From Planctomycetaceae bacterium (lineage in GTDB: Bacteria; Planctomycetota; Planctomycetia; Pirellulales; Pirellulaceae), in NCBI GenBank assembly GCA_016794985.1, contig JAEUIQ010000101.1:1-64000 (forward strand): DNA of 64,000 nucleotides, given 5' to 3'. Below, piece by piece: positions 1-8,967 of this stretch. The stretch's first letter is position 1. Each line of letters opens with the position of its first letter. The notes beneath the pieces are model-generated. The model had not been told where the DNA came from and searched no databases. It was given only the letters and a program-made list of their open reading frames with translations. The translations under genes were made by a program, and so were the position numbers.

Positions 1-38
1 GATACTTGTGGTTCTGAGAGTACGGCCCGCCTACATTG

Positions 39-764
39 AGCGCCGGCTCGCATGAGCGTGCGCGTATTGAAACAGAAAAACCACCAGTACTACATTAGCG
101 AGAGAGATCGCCCGCTCGCATGAGCGGGCGCGGATTGAAACATCGACACCGGCACCGGTTCAGGAATCGAAACAATCGCCCGCTCGCATGAGCGGGCGCG
201 GATTGAAACAGCGGGTAGATGTTTTGAGACTCGTCCCAAAGTGCCATCGCCCGCTCGCATGAGCGGGCGCGGATTGAAACTCGTCCGACTTGCGGAAAAA
301 CTCGTGGTCTGGTGATCGCCCGCTCGCATGAGCGGGCGCGGATTGAAACAGTGACACACGATACCAGTGAGTCACTGGAGGAAATCGCCCGCTCGCATGA
401 GCGGGCGCGGATTGAAACACTATCACAGGCGGGATCGTTTAGCTCATCTGCAATCGCCCGCTCGCATGAGCGGGCGCGGATTGAAACTCGACGAAACAAC
501 CCTGACTCAACTGGCGAGCCGCATCGCCCGCTCGCATGAGCGGGCGCGGATTGAAACCGTGGTAATCGTCAAACGACAATTTACCGGACGATCGCCCGCT
601 CGCATGAGCGGGCGCGGATTGAAACGGCCGGTTCGATGAACGATTCTTCGTTGACTTGCATCGCCCGCTCGCATGAGCGGGCGCGGATTGAAACATTTTG
701 ACCACTCGGTCCCACTTGGACCACTCGGTATCGCCCGCTCGGATGAGCGGGCGCGGATTGAAAG
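39..764 (+). CRISPR. CRISPR array, type I-C-like repeats, 11 units / 10 spacers
   Basis: Direct repeats of 35 nt start at 39, 107, 175, 246, 315, 384, 453, 523, 591, 660 and 730, separated by unique spacers of 33-36 nt. Each central repeat has a perfect 9-bp stem (CGCCCGCTC/GAGCGGGCG) around a GCAT loop and ends in GATTGAAAC. That 3' end, the stem and the spacer length fit type I-C repeats and predict transcription on the + strand. The nine inner units are identical. The unit at 39 has four mismatches, including two in the stem; the unit at 730 has two (one in the loop, plus its last base). Bases 1-5 (GATAC) resemble a repeat end and are followed by 33 nt before the unit at 39, so the array probably extends left of the window. 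No cas gene is present, so the subtype call rests on the repeat alone. Confidence 0.97.
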
Positions 765-948
765 ATGTCGCCGCAAGGAGCATTCGGCGCCCGGTTCATT
801 CTCTAATCATGCTCTCTATTGTACCTTGCTTGCCCAAACCTAACTGCGACATCCGAGGACAAGATCAATGGCTTGTGGCATTCTTTCTCACTTCAATTGG
901 CCGCGTTTTGCTCCATATTGGCCAATTCATGCCTCGCTACTTTCAATT

Positions 949-1242
949 TTAGAAGCTGAGCCATCGAACCCTGTCGTCATCATCAAACTCGACGCAGAAA
1001 TAGTCATTTGCTCCCGCAACGCTGTAGTACCACCGCTGCTCGCCTTCACGCTTTGAGGGTTGCCCAAGTTTCAAAACGACTTCATGCATCGTTTGGCCCG
1101 GTTGGATCTGATTTATTACCGAAATCGGAATCGCGTTCACGACGAAGATGTTTAAAAGGAATGCGTAGAAAAGGAAAGTAGCTGCCGCCATCGCAAACGA
1201 ACCGATAACCATAATGTGAACCACGTTTGTGCCAATCTTCAT
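949..1242 (-). CDS. Small membrane-anchored protein with BamE/SmpA-like domain
   Basis: A 97-residue protein. Residues about 8-38 form one or two hydrophobic segments. The C-terminal half (GQTMHEVVLKLGQPSKR, then a WYYSV strand and an acidic DDDD turn) has the layout of the SmpA/OmlA/BamE fold: a 'G.t...v...lG.P' helix followed by beta strands. In that family such domains bind other envelope proteins. The start is supported by a GAGGAGA ribosome binding site about 7 nt upstream. There is no lipobox, so it is not a classical BamE lipoprotein. It stands alone between the CRISPR array and a repeat-rich intergenic region. The fold call is by pattern only. Confidence 0.7.
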   Translation of the reverse strand: MKIGTNVVHIMVIGSFAMAAATFLFYAFLLNIFVVNAIPISVINQIQPGQTMHEVVLKLGQPSKREGEQRWYYSVAGANDYFCVEFDDDDRVRWLSF

Positions 1243-2044
1243 TGCATAATTCTCCTCACGATTGTTCCCATGAAAAGTACAATCTCAATTTCGACTTAGC
1301 ATCAAGGTCGCCCTTTTTCCTGGCTCCTGTCGAAAATTCGTAACGGGTTTTCTCTCTCGACCTTTAAACTGACCACAATCGACGTTCTTCTCGAATCAGG
1401 GTCCGTTCTCTCAGCGTACCACGAAGTGGACAAACCTCGCATCACAACGGCCCTCGTGTTAAGTCCTGGTCTTGCAGAGTAACTTGGCTCCAGCACTATC
1501 TATTGTATATCCTGCCGGTCCAAACGCGGGCTGGGCCTGTGTTGGGGATTGCTCCAGGAATCGATAGCGTCACGAACCTGCGAGATCTTTATTTCGTCCC
1601 TTTTTTTGAGCCCATCGCGGGACGCGATTTTTTGGTATAATCGGGCGGGTTTGAAGTGCCCTTGGGGGGTGCGGAGCGCCGCCGTCAAGCATTATCAGAT
1701 GCTTCCGGTCGTCAATTGTGTCGGCCCTTCAGGCCTGTTGTGGACGAGAGGTCACTCGATCCGGTGGCTTGCGCACACCGGCTAGGGTTGTGTCGGCCCG
1801 TTCGGGCCTGTTTCGTCGGACGGAATGCATCGCGTGGTTGGGCGCGGGATGGCTTACGCACACCGGCTGGGGTTGTGTCGGCCCGTTCGGGCCTGTTTCG
1901 TCGGACGGTATGCATCGCGTGGTTGGGCGCGGGATGGCTTACGCACACCGGCTAGGGTTGTGTCGGTCCGTTCGGGCCTTTTTCGTCGGATAGAAAGGCA
2001 TCGCGTGGTTGGGGGCGGGTTGGTGAGCGCGGAGTGGTGGGACC
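1243..2044. other. Non-coding region with one -10-like site and tandem repeats
   Basis: About 800 bp with no convincing gene. The short open frames here have no family signature, and those over 1770-2030 only read through tandem repeats. A TATAAT hexamer at 1636-1641 could start a transcript of about 400 nt running through the repeats into the gene at 2045, but no good -35 lies at the right spacing. The first 60 bp probably hold the promoter of the divergent small gene at 949-1242. Confidence 0.5.
1716..2027 (+). repeat. 85-bp tandem repeat, three copies plus a diverged partial copy, each with a GC hairpin
   Basis: Units start at 1773, 1858 and 1943 with an exact 85-bp period; a shortened, diverged unit lies at about 1716-1772. 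Each unit carries a near-perfect hairpin, GGCCCG-TT-CGGGCC, at 1795-1808 and 1880-1893. The third copy (1965-1978) has one G-U pair and is followed by five T, so it looks like an intrinsic terminator. The period is not a multiple of three, so the array is not a protein repeat. It ends 17 bp before the oxidoreductase gene at 2045. Confidence 0.9.
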
Positions 2045-3127
2045 ATGAAGGTTAAAGTTGGACTGGTCGGTTTAGGCGAACATTGGGAGACTCGGCACCG
2101 CCCGGCGCTGTTGGCGTTGTCGGATCGATTCGATATTCGCGCGGTCTGTTGCGAAGTCGCCCAAAAGGCCAATCAAGTCGCCAAGGATTTTAATGCGCTC
2201 CCAATGGACGGCTTCCGCGCCATGGTCGAGCGACCAGACATTGAAGCGGTCCTGTCCCTCGGGCCGGATTGGGTCGGGCATCTGCCCATGTTGGCCGCCT
2301 GCGAAGCCGGGAAAGCCGTCTACAGCGCGGTCGCTCTCGAAATCAGTCCTGACCAGGCCACTCAAGTCAAAGAACGTGTGGACCGCAGCGGCGTGGCCTT
2401 CATGGCCGAGTTTTCGCGGCGACATGCGGCAGCTACCGTCCGGCTGAAAGAACTGATGGCGACCCGACTCGGCCCGCCGCAACTAATTTTTTGTCATCAA
2501 AGAATGAATCCTTCTCCCACTCACGGTGCCAAAAACTCGCTCTATGGTCGCCATCGCAACCATCGTCGCACTGAGATCATGGAAATGTTGGATTGGGTCT
2601 GCTATCTCTGCGGTCGATCCCCAAGCAGCGTGTGGAGTGTCGTTGATCCGAATTGCCCTGATATCGATTCCACTGATTACCAAGTCGTAAGTCTCGAATT
2701 TGCCGAACAAGCCAAAAAAGACATGCCGCCCGTCTTGGCTCAGGTTAGTTTGGGCAGTTACATCCCGCCACAATGGCAAGATGCGATCGCGTTTCGTCGT
2801 CCCGCGTCGATCCAGGTGCGCTGTGCCAACGGCATCGCGTTTTTGGATTTGCCATCATCGCTGGTGTGGTTTGACTCGAGTGGCCAGCATGTCGAAACCT
2901 TAGACTACGAGCGCCCCCTGGGTGAACAATTGTTGACGCAATTCTATCGAGCCATCGTCAGTCTAATTCGCGTGTCCGCCGATCTGAATGATGCCTACCG
3001 CGCGATGCAAATTATGGATGCGTGTCGGCGCAGCGCCGCGACGGGGCAACGGGTCTCCTTCGTCGATCAAGCCGACGCGGCCTGGGACAGTTGTCCACGA
3101 ATCAAGATCAGCAGGTCCGGAGCTTAA
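2045..3127 (+). CDS. Gfo/Idh/MocA-family oxidoreductase, atypical active site
   Basis: A 360-residue protein. The N-terminus (KVGLVGLGE, residues 4-12) is the first strand and glycine turn of a Rossmann NAD(P)-binding domain, and the length and alpha/beta layout fit the Gfo/Idh/MocA family. Most members carry an EKP motif near residue 95 whose lysine is catalytic. Here that stretch reads AGKAVYSAVALE (residues 88-99) and the motif is absent, so the protein may bind a nucleotide without ordinary dehydrogenase activity. The ATG start follows the tandem-repeat leader directly. The stop lies 9 bp before hrpA, so the two may be co-transcribed. The substrate cannot be read from the sequence. Confidence 0.82.
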   Translation: MKVKVGLVGLGEHWETRHRPALLALSDRFDIRAVCCEVAQKANQVAKDFNALPMDGFRAMVERPDIEAVLSLGPDWVGHLPMLAACEAGKAVYSAVALEISPDQATQVKERVDRSGVAFMAEFSRRHAAATVRLKELMATRLGPPQLIFCHQRMNPSPTHGAKNSLYGRHRNHRRTEIMEMLDWVCYLCGRSPSSVWSVVDPNCPDIDSTDYQVVSLEFAEQAKKDMPPVLAQVSLGSYIPPQWQDAIAFRRPASIQVRCANGIAFLDLPSSLVWFDSSGQHVETLDYERPLGEQLLTQFYRAIVSLIRVSADLNDAYRAMQIMDACRRSAATGQRVSFVDQADAAWDSCPRIKISRSGA

Positions 3128-3136
3128 GCCAGCATC

Positions 3137-6100
3137 GTGGAACGCAACTTGAAGCCTGAATTGTCCGCCGTCGCGCGGCTGATCGAAAACTGTTTACGTC
3201 AAGATCAAGCTTGGTTGCGCCGCCAATGGTCGCGCTGTGCCAACATTCTTTTGCAGGATATGTGGCCTGAACTGGCGAAGGATGCGGAGCTCTTCGTCGA
3301 TCCATTGATACGGCAATCGCAAAAGATTCAAGAGCGACTTCGCGAGCAGGCCCTTCGTAGTGAAACCGCCGTATCGAGTTTGCCGGAACGACAAGCCGAA
3401 TTGGACGCGGCTTGGGAAGCGATCTTGTCGTCAGCGGCCGAGTTGGATCGACTATGGGCTCGCGATCAAGCAACGAATTCACCACGACCAAAGCGAGACT
3501 CGCGAGGCGGTAACAACCAACCGCCGTTCGAGTGGTGTTTGACAAAGATTCGCGATTCTTGGGGCCATTGGTTCTGGCGCTGCCACCATGTGCCCGCGGT
3601 GCATTTCGCGGGCGATTTGCCTGTGCATGCCCGGGTGACGGAAATCGCTACCGCGATCCAAGAGCATCAGGTTGTCGTCGTTTGTGGCGAGACCGGTTCA
3701 GGCAAGAGCACGCAACTGCCCAAGATTTGTTTGCAGGCTGGGTTTGGACGATCGGGCATGATCGGACACACGCAGCCTCGACGAATTGCCGCGCGCAGCG
3801 TCGCGGTCCGCGTGGCTGAAGAATTGCATGTGCGTTTGGGCGACGAGGTGGGCTACAAGATTCGCTTCCATGACGACACACAACCACGCTCGTTCATCAA
3901 GCTCATGACGGACGGTATCTTGTTGGCTGAGACGCAAGCCGATCGGGACTTTAGCCAATACGATTTGATCATCATCGATGAAGCTCACGAGCGTTCGTTG
4001 AACATTGACTTTTTGTTGGGATATTTGAAGCAAGTTTGCCAACGCCGCCCCGAGTTTCGGCTGATTATTACTTCGGCTACGATTGACGCCCAACGATTTG
4101 CGGAGCACTTTGCGAGTCCCGACGGCAGTCCCGCTCCGATCATTACGGTCGAAGGTCGAAGTTACCCTGTGACCATCCAGTACCGCTCGCCAGAATTCGA
4201 GGATGGGCGGTGGACCAACCCCGACCAAGCGGTGGTGCGTGCGATCCAGGAATTGGCCACACGTGATCGCGGGCATGTGTTGGTGTTTTTGCCAACCGAA
4301 CGCGATATTCTGTCGATCAGTCGCAAACTCCGTGACATGCGATTGGGAAGGGATCAAGCGGAAGCCACAGAGGTGGTTCCGCTGTACGCCCGACTAAGCG
4401 GTGCCGAACAGCAAAAGATTTTTCAACCGACGCCGTTACGTCGCATCGTGTTGGCGACGAACGTCGCCGAAAGTTCTCTGACGGTCCCGGGTATCAAGTA
4501 CGTCGTGGATACGGGGACCGCGCGGATTAGTCGTTATTCGCCGCGCAGCAAAGTGCAACGATTGCCCATCGAAGCGATCAGTCAAGCCTCGGCGAATCAA
4601 CGAGCCGGACGGTGTGGCCGGGTTGGTCCCGGGTTATGCGTGCGATTGTACAGCGAAGACGATTTCGCAACTCGAGATGCTTTCACGACTCCCGAGATTC
4701 GGCGTACGAACTTGGCCAGCGTGATTCTGCAAGCCAAGATGTTGGAATTGGGGCCCCTACACGAGTTCCCGTTCCTCGACCCGCCTCGTCCGGAAGCGTT
4801 GGCGGAAGGCGAACGATCGTTGTTCGAAATCGGAGCGATCAACGAACAGGGTGAATTGACCGCGATCGGTCGACAATTGGGCAAACTACCGATCGATCCG
4901 CGTATTGGACGCATGATCCTGGAGGCCGCTCAGCAGGGTTGTCTCGATGATATCTTGATCATAGCCGCTGCGATCGAAGTGCAAGACCCTCGAGTTCGCC
5001 CCGTGGAGTTGGCTCAGGCCGCCGATCAAGCTCATCGCCAGTTTCAGGACAAACGTAGCGACTTCATGTCGTATTTGAAAGTTTGGAAGTTTTATCATGA
5101 AGAGAAAGAGAAGAAGAGCAAGACGCAGTTTCGCAAGTTCATGCATGCCAACTTCTTGTCTCCGGAACGAATGCAGCAATGGTTGGATGTGCATCGTCAA
5201 TTGCGGCAAGTCGTTCGTGAGTTGAAATTGCCAACCAAGGTGACTCACACGGGCGAACGGGCTGAAGGCAACCCAGGGAATTCTTCACGTGGCGAGCAGG
5301 TTGTTGGCGCGCCTGGCAGTGATTATGCCAAGATTCATCGCGCTTTGTTGGCCGGCTTGTTGTCGGGTATCGCCATGTTGGACGAGAAGGAGCCGAAACT
5401 AAAGCAGTACATCGGCCCCAGCAACGTCAAGTTTCAATTGTGGCCGGGGACCGGATTGGATCGCTTGCCGAAGTGGATCATGGTGGCCGAAATCGTCGAG
5501 ACGTCGCGCCAGTTTGGGCGAACAGTCGCCTCGATCGAGCCGACGTGGTGCGAGCCATTGGCAGGGCACTTGGTAAAACGCCGATACAGTGAAGCGAACT
5601 GGAATCCGAAAGCATGTGGGGTAACGGCCAGCGAGCGAGTCACGCTGTTCGGTTTGCCAATTGTGCCGCGCCGTCGTGTTCCCTACGGTCGCATTGATCC
5701 TCGAGAAAGTCAATTGCTAATGTTTGCCGAGGGTTTTTTTCTCGGTCGTTGGGAGCAAGCGGTCCCGGAGTTCTTAGAGCAAAACTGGAAGACTCAGGCC
5801 GAGATCAAGACGTTGAGCCAGAAGAGTCGGCGTGCGGATTGGATCATCGACGAGCAGCGCGTGGTCGACTTTTATTCGGCTCGGTTTCCTGCGGAGGTGG
5901 TCGATGCTCCAACCGTGAATCGATTCTTGAAGCGTGCGTCAGCCGATGAACTCGAGTCACTCAAATTCAAGTTGGACGAGATCATCCGCTTGGACGATGG
6001 TTATCGCCCTGAAGATTACCCTTCTGTTTTGGACGTAGGGACCGCCAAGTTACCGTTGACCTATGACTTTCATCCTGGTGAACCGCAAGACGGCGTGTTT

Positions 6101-7405
6101 GTGAATGTTCCCGCCGAGGCTTTAGGCCAGTTGACCGATCAACGGTTGAGTTGGTGCATTCCCGGGTGGATCGAGACGAAAATCGTTCAGATGATTCGTA
6201 GCTTGCCGAAAAGCGTGCGGCGAAACTTGGTACCTGCTCCTGATACTGCGAAACGAGTTGCGGCCAGTTTGACATTTGCTCAAGGATCATTTCATCAAGA
6301 GGTCGCCAAGCGATTGGCGGCTGAAGCGGACGTACCTTTGACCGTCAATGATTTCGAATTGGACAAAATCGATGCTTACTTGACGTTGGGTATTCGAGTT
6401 GTCGACGGACAGGGCCAAACATTGGCCGCTGGACGATCTTTGGCCGACGTTCGACGGCAACTGGAGTCGCGAGGTGTAGCCGCTGGTCAGCAAATTGAAG
6501 ACCGCGCGTGGCAAGTCAAGAAACAGACCGATTGGTCATTCGGTGCGTTGCCTTCGACCACCGTCTTGCAACGGGGGACAATCCAAGTCGAAGCTTATCC
6601 GGCCGTTGTTGATGAAGGAGACACGGTGGGGATTGGACTTTTTGATAACCCCGGACTTGCGGATTGGCAACACGAACTTGGCATCGTGCGTTTACTGCGA
6701 TTGACCCATCACAAACAAGTCAAGCGGCAGATTCGCGAGTTGCCTGAGTTGTCGCGCGCGCAACTCTTGCTGAGTCGCTGGTTGAGCTCGTCGGCTTTGG
6801 AGCAGGGGCTGGAATCGGTCTTGATCAAGATCGTGATCGGCGACCGAGCCAGATCCATTCGTGATGAACGAGCGTTTCGCCAGTTGCAGCAGTCGTGTGG
6901 CGCCGAGTTGGGAGCAGCGGCGATTGAACTGACCCGCTGGTTGCCCCTGTTGGCTCGGGCGGTACATCAAGCCGATCAGCAGTTGTCCGAACTGAAAACG
7001 AACAACCGCTTTATCAAGGCCTTTAATGATACTCGGACCCAGATTCGCGCGTTATTGGCAGAAGGCTTCCTGCAGCAAGTTCCTTGGGCATGGTTGCAGC
7101 ACTTCCCGCGATACGTTGCTGGAATCGAGTATCGACTTCAGCGTTTGACGGTGGGCAATGCCTCACTTGATCAAGAACGCCTGGACACGGTGGCCGAGTA
7201 TTGGAGTCGTTACGAACAACAACAAGAAAAGACTCGCTTGGAGAATCGAATCGATCCCGAATTGGAGGCTTTTCGCTGGTTGATTGAAGAGTATCGGATT
7301 TCTTTGTTTGCTCAGCCATTGGGAACCAGCGTCAAGGTATCGCCGCAACGATTGGACAAGCAATGGTCGTTGGTCCACGGAAGTCCGGCAGCATTAAGAA
7401 AGTAA
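3137..7405 (+). CDS. hrpA: ATP-dependent RNA helicase HrpA (DEAH box)
   Basis: A 1422-residue DEAH/RHA helicase. Walker A GETGSGKS is at residues 184-191, DEAH at 281-284, SAT at 313-315 and motif VI QRAGRCGR at 488-495. These are followed by the winged-helix/ratchet region and a long C-terminal extension, as in proteobacterial HrpA (about 1300 residues). The first 150 residues form a basic, helical N-terminal region also seen in HrpA. The family unwinds RNA, and HrpA has been linked to mRNA processing and rescue of stalled ribosomes. It lies 9 bp downstream of the oxidoreductase gene. All helicase motifs look intact. Confidence 0.95.
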   Translation: MERNLKPELSAVARLIENCLRQDQAWLRRQWSRCANILLQDMWPELAKDAELFVDPLIRQSQKIQERLREQALRSETAVSSLPERQAELDAAWEAILSSAAELDRLWARDQATNSPRPKRDSRGGNNQPPFEWCLTKIRDSWGHWFWRCHHVPAVHFAGDLPVHARVTEIATAIQEHQVVVVCGETGSGKSTQLPKICLQAGFGRSGMIGHTQPRRIAARSVAVRVAEELHVRLGDEVGYKIRFHDDTQPRSFIKLMTDGILLAETQADRDFSQYDLIIIDEAHERSLNIDFLLGYLKQVCQRRPEFRLIITSATIDAQRFAEHFASPDGSPAPIITVEGRSYPVTIQYRSPEFEDGRWTNPDQAVVRAIQELATRDRGHVLVFLPTERDILSISRKLRDMRLGRDQAEATEVVPLYARLSGAEQQKIFQPTPLRRIVLATNVAESSLTVPGIKYVVDTGTARISRYSPRSKVQRLPIEAISQASANQRAGRCGRVGPGLCVRLYSEDDFATRDAFTTPEIRRTNLASVILQAKMLELGPLHEFPFLDPPRPEALAEGERSLFEIGAINEQGELTAIGRQLGKLPIDPRIGRMILEAAQQGCLDDILIIAAAIEVQDPRVRPVELAQAADQAHRQFQDKRSDFMSYLKVWKFYHEEKEKKSKTQFRKFMHANFLSPERMQQWLDVHRQLRQVVRELKLPTKVTHTGERAEGNPGNSSRGEQVVGAPGSDYAKIHRALLAGLLSGIAMLDEKEPKLKQYIGPSNVKFQLWPGTGLDRLPKWIMVAEIVETSRQFGRTVASIEPTWCEPLAGHLVKRRYSEANWNPKACGVTASERVTLFGLPIVPRRRVPYGRIDPRESQLLMFAEGFFLGRWEQAVPEFLEQNWKTQAEIKTLSQKSRRADWIIDEQRVVDFYSARFPAEVVDAPTVNRFLKRASADELESLKFKLDEIIRLDDGYRPEDYPSVLDVGTAKLPLTYDFHPGEPQDGVFVNVPAEALGQLTDQRLSWCIPGWIETKIVQMIRSLPKSVRRNLVPAPDTAKRVAASLTFAQGSFHQEVAKRLAAEADVPLTVNDFELDKIDAYLTLGIRVVDGQGQTLAAGRSLADVRRQLESRGVAAGQQIEDRAWQVKKQTDWSFGALPSTTVLQRGTIQVEAYPAVVDEGDTVGIGLFDNPGLADWQHELGIVRLLRLTHHKQVKRQIRELPELSRAQLLLSRWLSSSALEQGLESVLIKIVIGDRARSIRDERAFRQLQQSCGAELGAAAIELTRWLPLLARAVHQADQQLSELKTNNRFIKAFNDTRTQIRALLAEGFLQQVPWAWLQHFPRYVAGIEYRLQRLTVGNASLDQERLDTVAEYWSRYEQQQEKTRLENRIDPELEAFRWLIEEYRISLFAQPLGTSVKVSPQRLDKQWSLVHGSPAALRK

Positions 7406-7565
7406 TGGTTCGAAACAACCTTGGCGTGCCGCAGCGTGCCACCGCGTTCCGCTCAGCCACTTGCGGCTGAACCGATGGCAATCGTCGGTCCGTTTTCTGG
7501 CATGGACACCGTCGTGCATGGTTCGTGCTAAAAAACTCAGTTCGTTCACATTCCGAAAGCCAATC

Positions 7566-7912
7566 ATGATGGAACAGCCCATGGACTCAACGATTAGGGA
7601 ACAGCGGCAGAAGGATAAGCCCACGTTGGCGATACTCGTCTTGTTGTCCGGAATCAATGCATGGATGATATCCGCCTTCATGCACTTTTTGGGTCGGAAT
7701 TTGGTAATGGACCTGGCACTGTCAAGTATTACATTAACCTGGGAATTGCAGTCGCAATCACGATATTCATGAAGTGGCGTGGCCAGAAAATTGTCCTTGA
7801 GAACTTTGGCGCACAAGGGGGCCGAAATCTAGAAGTTAGCGGATGGCAGGCGTTCATTATTGTCTTGTTTACCATCGCGACTGGAATTTATCTGGTTTGG
7901 ATAATCTCGTAG
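7566..7912 (+). pseudogene. Small three-helix membrane protein, interrupted by a -1 frameshift
   Basis: Two overlapping frames each encode part of one plausible membrane protein. The first, from ATG 7566, gives a charged N-terminus and one hydrophobic helix (LAILVLLSGINAWMISAF). The second, open to the stop at 7912, gives two more helices (INLGIAVAITIFM and AFIIVLFTIATGIYLVW). One extra T in the T-run at 7686-7690 would join them into about 115 residues with three transmembrane segments. Possible causes are a real inactivating indel, a sequencing error in the homopolymer, or ribosomal slippage. No family was recognised and the start has no clear ribosome binding site. Confidence 0.45.
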
Positions 7913-7965
7913 ACTAGGCATGGGTGGCGTCGTGGCGTTGCCCGCGGTAGGGCTGTGGGGTGAAA

Positions 7966-7983
7966 GCGGCAGCCGGCTGCCGC
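7966..7983. repeat. Perfect 18-bp palindrome
   Basis: GCGGCAGCC followed directly by its reverse complement GGCTGCCGC, in the 137-bp gap between two membrane-protein genes. There is no T-run, so it is not a standard terminator; it could be a binding site or a cruciform-forming element. Confidence 0.6.
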
Positions 7984-8049
7984 AGTCCAAAGCCTGGGGC
8001 ACCGACCCAAGTTCAAAGCTTGGCATGGTTCTAACGTAGAAAGTAAATA

Positions 8050-8826
8050 ATGGAGAAGTTGGATCTCAAGAGATACCAAACCGCCGCCTTGGTCGAGCAG
8101 GTGGCTGAAGCATTGGACGTCGGATCGGCCATATTCGCGATTTTTCAATCGGTGGCGTTGATCACCGGTTCGTTGTTCCTAATCGCTAATTTGGTCTTGT
8201 ATTTTGGCGGAGCCAGTTGGACGACGTGGGCCATGATCGCCATTTACGTTTTGTTCGTAGCCGGCCTGTTGGGGGTGGCGATTGGCTTCCTCCGAGTTGC
8301 CAAAAACTACTTGAAACATACTTCAACCGTTTTGCAGTTGTTGATTGGCGTTACACGACAAGCGAAGTCGGATCTGGCGAGCGTCCAAACTGGAAAGGCA
8401 GCCCTGCCAACCAATGCCGAGATCATGTGGCATGCGTACCAGGATGTGGTTTTTCCGACGGTGCAACAGGTCATCCTGAAATCTGGAAACCTCTTCAGCC
8501 GGATTGTGTTTTGGATCTATCAACGGACCACGGAGCGAAGTCTGTTGCGGGGAATGCAAGCCGATAATGCCGCAGTTCCGGCTGGCGCCACGGGCGGTGC
8601 ACGTCCAGATGCGGGCTCGCCTCAAGTCGAGTTATTGCAGTCGATCGAGGCGATGGCCGATGTCGACGAAAAAGAGATTGAGGCGACGGTGAAGACGGCC
8701 GCTTGGTTGAAAACCACCAAAGATCGGATTCAACGCTGGGTGTTATTGCCTTTGCAAGTGGTGTTTTGGTTGATCGCTATGGCAGCCATGGTTCCTGTCT
8801 TCGTGCTCTTTGGGATGAGTCAATGA
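8050..8826 (+). CDS. Hypothetical multi-pass membrane protein
   Basis: A 258-residue protein. Two adjacent hydrophobic segments lie at about residues 30-55 and 58-83, followed by a cytoplasmic-type middle region of about 150 residues, partly helical and with an Ala/Gly/Pro-rich linker near 175-190. A last hydrophobic segment lies at 233-256. No catalytic motif or known family was recognised. The ATG start has only a weak upstream purine stretch. It lies on the same strand as the oxidoreductase/Nramp pair that follows 141 bp later. Confidence 0.75.
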   Translation: MEKLDLKRYQTAALVEQVAEALDVGSAIFAIFQSVALITGSLFLIANLVLYFGGASWTTWAMIAIYVLFVAGLLGVAIGFLRVAKNYLKHTSTVLQLLIGVTRQAKSDLASVQTGKAALPTNAEIMWHAYQDVVFPTVQQVILKSGNLFSRIVFWIYQRTTERSLLRGMQADNAAVPAGATGGARPDAGSPQVELLQSIEAMADVDEKEIEATVKTAAWLKTTKDRIQRWVLLPLQVVFWLIAMAAMVPVFVLFGMSQ

Positions 8827-8967
8827 TTCTGAGTCCGAGCGACTCTCGTCGAGTGGTCGCTGTTATACTTTCGGTTGCCTTGGAAGCGAATGTCACAGTT
8901 CGAGCGAAGCAAGCTCGGATCGCGAAGCGTTCTTCGGCTATTCGAGGTTGAAAATGAGAGGTGGAAC

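Noticed and set aside
90..783. Open frames of up to 134 codons on both strands across the CRISPR array
   Set aside because: They only translate the repeats (SIRARSCERA, FNPRPLMRAGD and similar) and are not genes.
1656..2055. Several open frames over the 85-bp tandem repeats
   Set aside because: The period is not a multiple of three and the peptides are repeat translations without family features.
7661..7772. Programmed -1 frameshift in the small membrane protein
   Set aside because: The site (CAC TTT TTG) is not a good X XXY YYZ slippery heptamer, so a one-base indel or sequencing error is more likely.
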